DNA of 64,000 bases from Rebecca billardiae RCC1528 (lineage: Eukaryota; Haptophyta). Where the stretch lies: NCBI GenBank assembly GCA_965240325.2, contig OZ251222.1:5022001-5086000 (forward strand). The letters are read 5' to 3'. The translations under genes were made by a program, and so were the position numbers. Below the pieces are notes generated by a model. It was not told the DNA's origin and ran no database searches. It was given only the letters and a program-made list of their open reading frames with translations. Below, in pieces: positions 20,351-30,026 of the stretch. The stretch's first letter is position 1; every line of letters starts with the position of its first letter.

Positions 20351-20460
20351 GGGCATGCCCGGACGTGCTCTAATTACACTTACGGGGCATGCCGGGCATG
20401 CTCTATTTATCACACCCGGGCATGCCCCGTAAGTGCAATTAGAGCATGCCGGGCATGCCC
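20351..20460. repeat. Palindromic element with 46-bp arms and repeated GCATGC
   Basis: Left arm 20351-20396 and right arm 20415-20460 are near-perfect inverted copies (GGGCATGCCCGG...GCTCTAATT...CACTTACGGGGCATGCC) around an 18-nt AT-rich loop. Within the arms, GGGCATGCCCGG and its variants are themselves palindromes, so the whole can form a cruciform. It resembles a miniature inverted-repeat element. An ATTAG pentamer occurs on both sides (about 20335 and 20468), but a target duplication is not certain. Confidence 0.65.
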
Positions 20461-21355
20461 GCCATTTGATTAGGTACAATTCACCCGTCGCCCCCCGCCC
20501 CCCCCCCTGGGGGTCCGGGAGGCCGCGACCAGTGTCGACGCTGTGTCCGGGCGACGTCGCCAACTCGCCAAGCGGCGGCTGGAGGAGCGACGGGCGCGTG
20601 AGCGTGGCGGCTCGCGGGTATCACCGGCCTTGTGGCACGTAGTCGCGCGTGTGCGCGCCGTCGCATTGCGTGTACAACACCAGACGCTGACTCCCATGCC
20701 ATTGCCACGCACTGAAGACTGCCTCGGCACCTCGTGTCTGCGTTCAAATGCTCACGAAGCTGGCTCGCGGCGCTTGTGGCAGTGCCTAGCGTGCAAGAAG
20801 CTGCTACGAGTGGCGCCATAGCACTCAAGACCCGGCCGTCACGCATGGGGCTAGTCGGGTAGGCTAATATGTGCTATGGGCGACCAGAAAAGCAGCTCGA
20901 TCAGTGATCCGTGACTCTGGAAATGTCGCGCGGCACACACCGTTTGAAACGCGAGAGCGCGGCGCGTGCCTAACGTGACCTCTTTCAGGCGGCGTGCGGG
21001 GCCGGAAGTCCAGCGCGCGTGTACGTATACATTGTGGATACATACACCCACCTTCCCGAGCCATCTAATCGCGCCCAGGCTCCCCACATGTCGAATCGGC
21101 TGGCAGGAAGTGACCGCTCGGCACAAGCTCAAGCCCGCAAGTGGTTGCGCGCGCCAACCGCAAGGGCGACGAGCGAGGAGAGACATCAGCGGGCTGCTTT
21201 ATCGACGTTCCCCTGCGTCTTGGGGCCCGCCCCGCCCAGCGTGCCGCCACGGAACGCCCCGCAATCGACCGCTAGGACGCTCGGCGAGCACGCACCCACC
21301 GCCGCCACGGCAGCCGTCCCCCCGAGCCAGGGGTGTAGGGGACAAGCCTGTGGCG
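20461..21355. other. Unassigned, no gene seen
   Basis: GC-rich sequence with only composition-driven frames. Nothing recognisable on either strand. Confidence 0.35.
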
Positions 21356-22703
21356 GTCCTCGCCCGGCGGCTTGCAAACCAAGCCCCCCAAAACCCCTCG
21401 CGCGGCGAAAGGCACCGTCCCTTAGGAGTCGATGCCTTCCGGGAGCTCTTTGAATACAGGTGGATACGGGTGGCCGACCCAACTCACGCGGAGGCCTCTC
21501 TCGGAGCATTGGGGTCGAAGGGGCGCCAGGGACGCGGACTTCAGGGGGTCCCTGGAGTTCCGCCGCAGCGCGCTTTCTGCGCTGCGGGCCCGTCTCCGCG
21601 CGTGGCGGCCGCAATGGCACTGTCCAACTAGCCCCTGGCACTGGCTGAGGCATGGGAATCGAGCTCAGAGACGCGCGCGCGGAGGAAAAGCGTGTGCATC
21701 GGCTCGGACGGTTGCTCTGGGACCTACCCACGCCAGCGCAACCGCGCCTTGCCTCGGAGTCCGCCCTTCCTGAGTCCGCGCACGCGCCTTGCGGCTTGAA
21801 ACGCTGGCGTTCGGCCTTGTGCGCGGGACTCATGAAACAAGGCGAAGGCGGCGAGAAGCGCGACCTGGCGCGTGCGCAGACGACGTTCCACGACCAGGTG
21901 AGTTCAGCAAACATCGTGCGCCGTCGTGGCGACCCGCCAGTGGGCGCTCGTGCTCGTTCGCCCACGAGCCCTCGCCACGAGGCCCGCCGCCCGCTGAGTG
22001 TCCAGTTAGCCCCGGTGTCCAGTTGACCCGTATCCACCTGTACGCGTTTGCGCGTGCGCGGGCACTCCCGGACAGCCGCCGCCAAGAAGGCCAGCTGCGC
22101 GCGCCCTCCTCGGTCGTCCGCCGCGGCGCGTGCGCGTCGAGGCGCATGACGGGCTTTGCCGTGCACGTCGTGCCTGTGCTCGCGGCTCATGCACGTCTCA
22201 CGACCGAGATGCATGTCTTGCGCGCCCTCCTTTGGCTCGCACTGCGGTCTCCTCGTCGACAGCCTTGTGATCACGCGCGCCGCCATTTCAACCGGTTGCT
22301 GGCCTGCCAGCTGTCGAGCGTGCGTGTGCGGTCTGATCGATGTCGGCATGGCTGCCGGCGAAGCAGTGATGTTGAGTACACCCATACCCATCTCGCAGAA
22401 GCGAAAAAGCTGACCTTTGAATGCCCCAGGGGCGCACGCGTGCCCATCACGCTCGTCGGACAGGCCTTCTCCAGAACTGCGCTTGCCATCCGGCAGGTCT
22501 CTGCGCGCGGAGAGGGCGGCGAGGGCGTCGACGAGGCGGCACGATTGCTGCCTACGGGTCTTCTGGCTCCCACAAAGTGCCCGCGCACGGCTGTCACGCC
22601 CGCATGCGGCCTTGGGAGCGCTGCGCAGGCGGGCCCTCGCGTCGCCCAGTGCTCGCCATCCCGTTTTGGGGGGCTTGGTTTGCAAGCCGGGGCGGGCGAG
22701 GAC
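21356..22703. mobile_element. Segment bounded by 39-41 bp inverted repeats
   Basis: The left sequence 21356-21394 (GTCCTCGCCC...GGCTTGCAAACC...CCCCCCAAAAC) is the reverse complement of 22663-22703 apart from a 2-nt gap and a mismatch. A second 17-bp inverted pair lies inside (21455-21471 and 22026-22042, TACAGGTGGATACGGGT). The 1.35-kb segment could be a non-autonomous transposon. No transposase is recognised in a long minus-strand frame across it, and target duplications were not found. Confidence 0.4.
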
Positions 22704-22814
22704 CCCCCCGGAAGGGGTCCTCGCCTCCCGCAGTGGCGAGGGGGTCCTCCGCCTGGCACGATTTCGTCGCTCGAGTGCACTCCGACTCTACGGGGCATCC
22801 GAAGGTCCTGTGAT

Positions 22815-23060
22815 TCCTGCACCTGCAATAATTAATGATATTGCCAAGCGGATCCAGATCGATCACGGGAAATCTCAGATCTCCCTGGTGGAGGGGCATC
22901 CAACCACAAAGCTTTCTCTCCGAAAGGGAGATAGCTATCTCCATTGGCGCAATCTCTCATTGATGAGCATCATGGAGGGAGATATAGTACGTATAGCAAT
23001 CAACGAAATGCTCTGTTGTGATTGGTGGAGGCTTCAGCGGTGAACCGGCGGAAATTCGGC
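22815..23060. other. Low-GC island
   Basis: About 245 bp of distinctly lower GC than either side, containing GGGAGATAGCTATCTCC (palindromic) and several AGGGAGAT/ATCTCCCT words in both orientations. A plus-strand frame reads IINDIAKRIQIDHGKS to a TGA at 23041-23043 without its own nearby ATG. This may be a small insertion or a remnant of foreign DNA. Confidence 0.35.
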
Positions 23061-23193
23061 CGACCGAACTTTCACCTTGAATTGACGACGCTGCCGTTGT
23101 GTGACACTGGACCCAGGTGACGACGAGACGACGACGACGAAAGGCGGAGGCTCCTAACGCCCCTTATTGGCTTCGCTGCGTGCCCCGGCGCCG

Positions 23194-26100
23194 ATGCCCA
23201 CCTCGAGGCGAACGCGAGCGACGCTCGCGGCGTGCGTGTGCGCGGCGGGCCGCGCGTCGGCCGAGCTGGTCGTGATCGCGGGCGCGCTCGCCGGCCTCTC
23301 CGTCCCCGCGCCGCGCTACGCGCTCTCGCCCGCGCTGCCGGCGCCGGAGGGCCCGCTGCTCGCGAGCGCGGCCGCCGACTGGGATGCGTCATCGTGCCCG
23401 CCGGTGTACGTGGGCGCGCGCGCGCTGGAGGGCGCGCTCGTGGTGCTCGTGGACAAGGCGCCGCGCTGCTCCGTCGAGGCGTACGTCAAGGCCTGCCGCG
23501 CCGAGCGCTGCGCCGCGCTGCTGCTCTACTCGAGCGAGGCGGAGCGTCGCGCGCACGTCGTGCCCGGCAAGGACGCGCGCGCCTTCGACGCGGCGGACGA
23601 GCGCGCGCCGATCAGCACGCCGATCGCGGCGTCGATCACGTCGGCCGCCGCCGCGCCGCTCGTGCGCGCGCTCCTCGCCGGCGAGCGCGCGCGCGGCGTG
23701 CTGCACGACGACGGGCTGAGCGCGTGGGCCGACCTCTTCGACGGCGCGCGCTGGGGCGGCGTGCGCGCGCTGGTGCTGCTGCAGACCGCCGAGCTGGCGG
23801 AGCTCGCGGCGTGCCGGCTGTACGCGTACACGCGCCCCGCCGCGGGCGCGCCCGACGTGCCGCCCCTCGCGCCGCTCGTGCTGCTGCTCGAGCTGACGCG
23901 CGCGGCCGCCACGCTCACCAGCTGGGGCGCGGACCCGCACGGCGGCCACGGCGCGCTCAGCACGGAGGCGCGCGCCGCGCTCGGCGCGGTGGCCGACACG
24001 CTCGGGCCGCTCGCCGCGGCGCTCTTCCTCGGTGCGCGCGCGCGCGCGACGCCCCGTCCCGCGCGGCGCCGAGCCGACGCGCCCGCGCCCGCTGACGCGC
24101 CCGCCCCTGCCACCGCACACCGCCACGCACACCGCCACGCACACCGCCAGTGCTCTTTGCGCGCGAGGCGCAGCGCGCGCGCGGCGCCCCGCTCGCGCTC
24201 GCGCGCGCGCCGTGCGCCACGGCGCTCGTGCTGTGCGTGTGCGCCGCGTGCGCGCTGCGCGTCGCCGCGTGCGCGCAGCTGCACTGGGCGGCGGCCGCGC
24301 CCGCGCCCGCCGCGGCCGCGCTGCCGGCCGCGTGCGCCGCGCTGCTGTGGTGCGCGCTGCTCGGCCTCGGCGGCCGCGCGTACGCGCGCGCGCGCGCCGA
24401 GGCGTCGCGCGGGCCACCGCGCCCGCGCGCGCTGCGCGCGCTGCTCGCGCGGATGCGCGCCTCGCTCGCGTGGGGGTGCGTCGGGCTGTGCGCGCAGCTC
24501 GCGCTCGCGGCCGGCGGCGCGTGCGCGCCCGGCGCGCTGCCCGCGCTCGCGCTGCTCGCGGGCACGGGCGGCGCGCGCGCCGGGTACGCGCGCGCGGACG
24601 CGCTCTGCCCGCCGCACGCGCGCGCGCCGCGCGGCCCGCTGCGCTGGGCGCGCGAGTCCACCTGGGCCTGCCTGCGCGCGCTGTGCGCGCGCGCGGCCGA
24701 GTGGGCTGCCGAGGGCGACGACGACGACGACGAGGAGGAGGGCGGCGGCAGCGGCAGCGGCGGCGGCAGCGGCAGGGCCTCGGCGCGCAAGCCGCTCGCA
24801 AGGCGCGACGGCGCGCTGCCGCGCGCGCAGCCCGCGGCCGCGCCGCGCGCGCCGCGCGCGCCGCGCGCCGGCCGCGCGCGCCGCGCGCCGCGCGCCGCCG
24901 CGCCGCCGGGCGGCGGCGGCGGCGGACGCGCGGCCGCCGCCGCCGCGCCGGGTGACGCGCGCGCGGACGGGCGCGCGCGCGCGCTCGAGGCGGTGCGCTG
25001 GTCGCTGGGCGCGCACGAGCTGCCCGCGCACACGCTGCTCGGCGTCTCGGCCGCGTTCATCGCGGAGTGGGCGGTGGCGCACGACGCGACGGCGGGCACC
25101 ACGCTCGGCGACGTGGTGCGCGGCCTCGGCCTCAAGGAGAAGCAGCGCGTCGCGCGCCAGCGCGCGCTCGGCCGCGGCGCGCGCGAGCTGCGCGCGGGCG
25201 GCGGGCGGCACTGCGTGGACGCGGAGCTGTGCGCGCAGCTCTCGCTGGCGGAGGTGTACTGCGGCGCGCGCACGCTGGACGGCGGCGCGGCGGTGGGCCC
25301 GGCGACGCACGTGCTGCTCTGCGCGCACGAGGCCGCGCTGCTCGACGTCGCGTACGCCGCGAGCGCGCTCGGCGGCGCCGCGCGCGTGTGGCTGGCCGCC
25401 TTCTGCGCGCGCCAGCCGCCGAGCGGCGAGACGGCGAGCGAGCTGGACGCGCACCGCACGCTGCTGGTCGCGCGGCGCGTGGGCCGCGCGGCGCTGCTGC
25501 TCGACGAGTGGGACGGCGCGGGCCACGCCGCGCCGCCGCGCCCGCTGCGCCGGCTGTGGGTGTGCGCCGAGCTCGCGCAGTGCGCGCGCGCGGGCGCGCG
25601 GCTCGAGCTGCTGCCCACGCGCGCCGCGCGCCCGCACCTCGACGCGCAGCTGGCGGCGGGCGGCGACGCGGCGCTGCAGGCGGCGCGCGCGCGGCTGTGC
25701 GCCGTGGACGCGCTGGCCGCGGCGTGCGAGACGGCGGAGGACGCGCGGCTCGCGTGGCGCGTCGCGCGCCGCGCGCTCGACGAGCCGCCGCACGCCGGCG
25801 TTGACGCACGCACCGACGCCGCGCCGCCCGCGGCGGCCGACGCGCGCGCCGAGCCCGCGCCGGCGCGGGCGCCGGCGCCGGCGCAGAACGCCGCGCCCGG
25901 CGCGGCGGCCTCGGTGGCGGCCTCGGTGGCGCTGCTCGGCCCGCCCGGGTACACGCCGCAGCCGCGCGAGCCGCCCGAGCCGCAGCCCGAGCCCGAGCCG
26001 GCCGAGCTCGCGCCGCGCCTCGACGCGTGCGTGCGCGCCGCGCTGTGCGGCGCGCTCGAGCGGTACCGCGCGGCGCTGCTCGACGGCAGCGGCCCGCCCG

Positions 26101-26252
26101 ACGAGGTGGACGAGGCGGACAGCGGCTCGTCCGACGCGGCGGCGCTGGCGAGCGGCCAGCACCGCCCGCTCGCGCTCGACGACTCCGACCGCTTCGGCGC
26201 GCTGCTGCGCCGGCTCGCCGCGCGGCGCCGCTCGCCGATCGACAGCGTGTGA
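23194..26252 (+). CDS. Secreted/multi-pass membrane protein with C-terminal protist domain (two exons)
   Basis: Exons 23194-24031 and 24151-26252 join to 979 residues; the intron has a GTGCGC donor and an ACCGCCAG acceptor. The N-terminus (MPTSRRTRATLAACVCAAG) looks like a signal peptide. Residues of about 65-115 (VYVGARALEGALVVLVDKA...CAALLLYSSE) resemble a PA-type luminal domain. Several Ala/Leu-rich hydrophobic helices follow in residues about 200-430, then an acidic DDDDDEEE/Gly-Ser linker. The C-terminal block (THVLLCAHEAALLDVAYAAS, RTLLVARRVGRAALLLDEW, LRRLWVCAELAQC) recalls a domain widespread in algae and dinoflagellates with the wording VSHAW...LVLxPW...LxRxWCxWE. Function is unknown; domain calls are by eye. 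Confidence 0.65.
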
Positions 26253-26296
26253 GCCGATCGATCGATCAGCTGCATCATGAGCGTGATGAATTGATC

Positions 26297-26327
<31 letters not shown>

Positions 26328-26477
26328 ATACTACACCTACAATGAATCATTGCATGCACATTAAAAGACTTGACTCAAATACTACTCGACACAAGTACAT
26401 GAGCAACCGTTGCACGACGGCGTGAGTACTGAGTTGAGTACTTGTGCGCCGGGCGCGCGCGGGGCGTTCGCTGTGCG
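26253..26477. other. Intergenic region with (TA) microsatellite
   Basis: It carries a (AT)n tract at about 26297-26322 and GATCGATCGATC near the upstream stop. It would contain the downstream gene's promoter. Confidence 0.4.
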
Positions 26478-28238
26478 ATGTCGGCGCGTCGCGGGGCCAC
26501 CCTCACGGACTCACTCGGCGCCGTCGCGCTGTACCTCCTGTGCGCCGCGCGGAGGGCGGGCGCCGCCGGGGCGACGGTCGACGTGCGCAGCGTGGCGGAG
26601 CTCGTGCAAGCGTTCGCCGACCTCCCCACGCTCGCGGAGCCCGTCACGATCCGCGTGTCCCCGGGCGTGTACGAGCTGGGCGCGACGCTGCGGGCGAGCG
26701 GCGTCAAGAACGTGAGCATCGGCGCGCACCCGCCGCCGGTGAACCTCACCGCGCAGCCGGGCGTGCGGCTGCTCAGCATCGCCGGCGCGGACGCCTGGCG
26801 CGTGCGCGGCCTCACCTTCACCGGCGTGAGCATCGGCGGCGACCCTCCGCCCGGCGCGCTGCCCGGAGGGTGCGCGCAGATCGTCGACTCGTCCGTCCTC
26901 TTCGAGTCGTGCGCGTTCGTGGGGAACGACAACCAGGGCGACTTTGGCGGCGCGCTCAGCGTCGAGGGCGCCAGCGCTGTCCGCCTCGTCAACGCCTCGT
27001 TCGTGGGCAACCACCTCGAGAGCCCGACGTACGAGCCGCCGCCCGCCTTCCTGCGCGGCGGCGCGGCGATCAACGTGGCCGGCAGCTCGGTGCTCGAGTG
27101 CGTCGGCTGCGAGTTCCGCGCGAACAGCGGCAACTGGTTCGTGTCCGGCGGCGGGATCGCGCTGCGCGACTCGACGCTCGGCGTGCTCGACGGCTGCGCG
27201 TTCGAGGCGAACATGGTGGACGGCGCGGGCGCGGGCGTGCTCGTGACCGACCGCGCGCGCGCGACCATCTCCGGCTGCGCCTTTGCCGCCAACGTGGCCA
27301 ACGGCGCGGGCGGCGCGCTGCAGCTCTTCCAGGACGCGAGCGTCAACGTCACGGACACGGCGTTCGACGCGAACGAGGGCCACCAGGGCGGAGGTGCGAT
27401 CGCGCTGTGGGACCGCGCCGCGCTCGCGCTGTCGCGCTGCGGGTTCACGGCCAACGTCGCGCAGGCGCAGGGCACCTCGGTGGGCGGCGCCGTGATGCTC
27501 GGCAGCGCGTACGGCGACACGGTCAGCGCGGACATCGAGCGGTGCTCGTTCGAGCGCAACGTGGCCGACTGGGGCGGCGCGATGGCGGCCATCGTGGGCA
27601 GGCGCTGGGAGGTGTACGGCAACACCTTTGCGGGCAACCGCGCGTCGCAGTGCGCCGCCATCTTCTCCAACGCCGACATCCCGGGCGTGTGCAAGGGCAC
27701 GGGCGAGCTCATCCGCGCACCCGACGCGTGCAACGACACGGAGGCGTCGGCCGTGTGCGCGAGCCCGCCGTTCCCGCCGCCCTCGCCCCCGCCCGGCCAC
27801 GGGACGCACAGGCCGACCTGCCCGATGTGCGTCCGGCACCGCTGCACGCTGTACGGCGGCAACAAGTGCGCGAGCAGGCGGGGGTACACCGACCCGCAGG
27901 GCGCGCAGCGCGCGCTGTGCGCGTGCGCGTGCTGCGGGGAGCAGTGCACGCTCGGCCCGCACTGCGCCGTCGAGGCCGCCGAGCTGCGGGGCGGCGCGCC
28001 GCGCAGGGCCACGCCCTCGGCTGCGAGCGGCCGGCCGCCCGCGCGGCCGCCGCCTGCTGCGGTGGACGCGGCGGCAGCCGCGGTGGCGGTCGGCGTGGTT
28101 GCGCTCGCACTGGCAGCAGCGGCGGCCGTCAGGCGTGGCGGCGGGCAGCACGTGCCCGGCGTGGCTCGTGCCGCGCGCCGCGCGGCCAGAATACGCGGCG
28201 GTGAGGGTGGCGGTGATGGTGCTGGCGGCCTGTTCTGA
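26478..28238 (+). CDS. Cell-surface right-handed beta-helix protein, single-pass membrane
   Basis: 586 residues from the first ATG (MSARRGATLTDSLGAVALYLLCAA, a plausible signal sequence). Residues about 35-410 consist of pectate-lyase-like/polymorphic-outer-membrane-protein-type coils with recurring CxFxxN and GGA/GGG steps (CAFVGNDNQGDFGGALSV, CEFRANSGNWFVSGGGIAL, CAFAANVANGAGGALQL, CSFERNVADWGGAMAA). A Pro-rich hinge (PPFPPPSPPPG) leads to a Cys-rich module of about 10 Cys (CPMCVRHRCTLYGG...CACACCGEQC). A transmembrane helix (AAAAVAVGVVALALAAAAAV) and a short basic tail follow. Beta-helix ectodomains of this type occur in protist adhesins and carbohydrate-binding proteins. No catalytic residues can be assigned. 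Confidence 0.8.
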   Translation: MSARRGATLTDSLGAVALYLLCAARRAGAAGATVDVRSVAELVQAFADLPTLAEPVTIRVSPGVYELGATLRASGVKNVSIGAHPPPVNLTAQPGVRLLSIAGADAWRVRGLTFTGVSIGGDPPPGALPGGCAQIVDSSVLFESCAFVGNDNQGDFGGALSVEGASAVRLVNASFVGNHLESPTYEPPPAFLRGGAAINVAGSSVLECVGCEFRANSGNWFVSGGGIALRDSTLGVLDGCAFEANMVDGAGAGVLVTDRARATISGCAFAANVANGAGGALQLFQDASVNVTDTAFDANEGHQGGGAIALWDRAALALSRCGFTANVAQAQGTSVGGAVMLGSAYGDTVSADIERCSFERNVADWGGAMAAIVGRRWEVYGNTFAGNRASQCAAIFSNADIPGVCKGTGELIRAPDACNDTEASAVCASPPFPPPSPPPGHGTHRPTCPMCVRHRCTLYGGNKCASRRGYTDPQGAQRALCACACCGEQCTLGPHCAVEAAELRGGAPRRATPSAASGRPPARPPPAAVDAAAAAVAVGVVALALAAAAAVRRGGGQHVPGVARAARRAARIRGGEGGGDGAGGLF

Positions 28239-28396
28239 TGGCACGCGTGCCATGCGCCGCCCGCCCCCGCACCCCATCTCACACTTTTAGGGTGACGACT
28301 ACTCGAGTCTCCGACCCGACTAGTCGGCACAGCACCGGCGGCCGTCACGGGCTCACGGCGGTCAAGGGCGTTCCCGGGATCCTGCCACACGCTCGT

Positions 28397-28435
28397 GAAA
28401 AGCAAAGCCCCCGCTGCTGGGGGCTTTGCCTTTTC
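28397..28435. other. Strong 11-bp hairpin
   Basis: GCAAAGCCCCC (28402-28412) and GGGGGCTTTGC (28419-28429) pair perfectly round a 6-nt loop. A-rich sequence on the left and CTTTTC on the right extend the pairing. It looks like a bacterial intrinsic terminator but sits in eukaryotic intergenic DNA. Confidence 0.5.
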
Positions 28436-28603
28436 CCGTATTCAAATGTACCCGCTTCAATAAATGATGAAGGAAGCTCGTTGCAATAGGAAGGTGGTTC
28501 AATTTGGCGCAGTATCGGACCAATGCGGGGAACGCCCCTGTGACGGCGCCGCGCCATCAGAATTCATCGCGTAGTATACGTTCAGGATCGTCGTCATCAC
28601 AAC

Positions 28604-29731
28604 CAAGGGCGGTAAGGGCTGTCAACTCCCAGTGGCGGCAGCGCCAGAGGTTGGCTCCCGCTTCGCTGCTGCGCGGCCTCGCTCCAGCGACTAACTCTCG
28701 TGGGCGCCCGCCCTGGAGGGCGAGTGGGGCGCGCACGGCGCGAGCTCCTGCGGCCGTGTACGCGCGCGCAGAGGCGGCGCGCGCGGCTGGGCAGGTGCTA
28801 GGGAGTGCATGTCGCCCTCCCACGCCGCGCGCCTTGCTCGCCGCCGCTTTCGCCGCGCCTCAGGCCAGCGCGCACGCGTGCGCCGCCTCCAGAGCCAGCC
28901 TCGGGCCCGCGGCAGCCGGCCGCGCGCGTGTGGTGCGCGGTCTGGTCGGCGCGAGTCGGTCGGGGCCATCGGGCGAGGTTCGCATACTATAGACGCGCGC
29001 TCTGCCGCCGCGCGCCGCCGCGCACGGCTGTCATGGGTCGACACGCAAGCATCTTAGGTCTGACACGAACTGCAGCACGAATGCGAAAATGCTCATGTTT
29101 GGACGCTCATGGAGACGCTGAAGAGCACAACAGACGAGCGCAGGCGATGGAGAGCGGGGCAATGCACTCATTGGACGCCGTACACGCACCCAATGCGGCC
29201 GCCTATCACGCGCATGGGCGCTCACTGTCGCGTGTTCGAGCTCATTTCTGCTTGTCGTGCATTCATCAATCAGCTTCCTTCAACAGCTTCACGGGATGGT
29301 ACCGGGCCCATGCGCGGTGGCGCGCGGCGGCAGAGCGCGCGTCTATAGTATGCGAACCTCGCCCGATGGCCCCGACCGACTCGCGCCGACCAGACCGCGC
29401 ACCACACGCGCGCGGCCGGCTGCCGCGGGCCCGAGGCTGGCTCTGGAGGCGGCGCACGCGTGCGCGCTGGCCTGAGGCGCGGCGAAAGCGGCGGCGAGCA
29501 AGGCGCGCGGCGTGGGAGGGCGACATGCACTCCCTAGCACCTGCCCAGCCGCGCGCGCCGCCTCTGCGCGCGCGTACACGGCCGCAGGAGCTCGCGCCGT
29601 GCGCGCCCCACTCGCCCTCCAGGGCGGGCGCCCACGAGAGTTAGTCGCTGGAGCGAGGCCGCGCAGCAGCGAAGCGGGAGCCAACCTCTGGCGCTGCCGC
29701 CACTGGGAGTTGACAGCCCTTACCGCCCTTG
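28604..29731. mobile_element. Fold-back transposon 1 with 421-bp inverted arms
   Basis: Arms 28604-29024 and 29311-29731 are inverted copies of equal length (identical translated text in opposite orientations) round a 286-bp spacer. The ends are CAAGGGCGG...CCGCCCTTG. The flanks carry the direct repeat TCACAAC (28597-28603 and 29732-29738; 8 bp if the following C is counted). Neither arms nor spacer encode a convincing transposase, so the element is non-autonomous. Arm sequence and termini are related to the element at 36547-37660. Confidence 0.85.
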
Positions 29732-30026
29732 TCACAACCATTCCCTGTGGCCTGACTGGGTCGTGGGTGGGTGCACCGTGCACGTGGCGGTCGCGGAGAC
29801 GTGACGAGCGCCGGCGATGTGACGGTCCGGTCACGATTCAGTATGGCTGCCGCATCACTGTAACCGCCCATAACGGTCGCCATCAACCGCGCTCCACATA
29901 GATAGCGCAGAGATTTAGAGTGCCGCGAAAATCGCTTCGCCGACTCGGACGCCGGCTGATGACCGACGGGAGTCGGCCCGACCCCCTCGGCGACCGATTT
30001 TCGGCCGCCGCCCACGCGCGGCGCCG

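Noticed and set aside
21186-22685. 499-codon minus-strand frame
   Set aside because: Arg/Ala/Pro-rich, no domain, spans inverted repeats; likely composition-driven.
28504-29834. Paired long frames on both strands in the fold-back element
   Set aside because: They are the same arm sequence read from each side; Ala/Arg-rich with no transposase motif.
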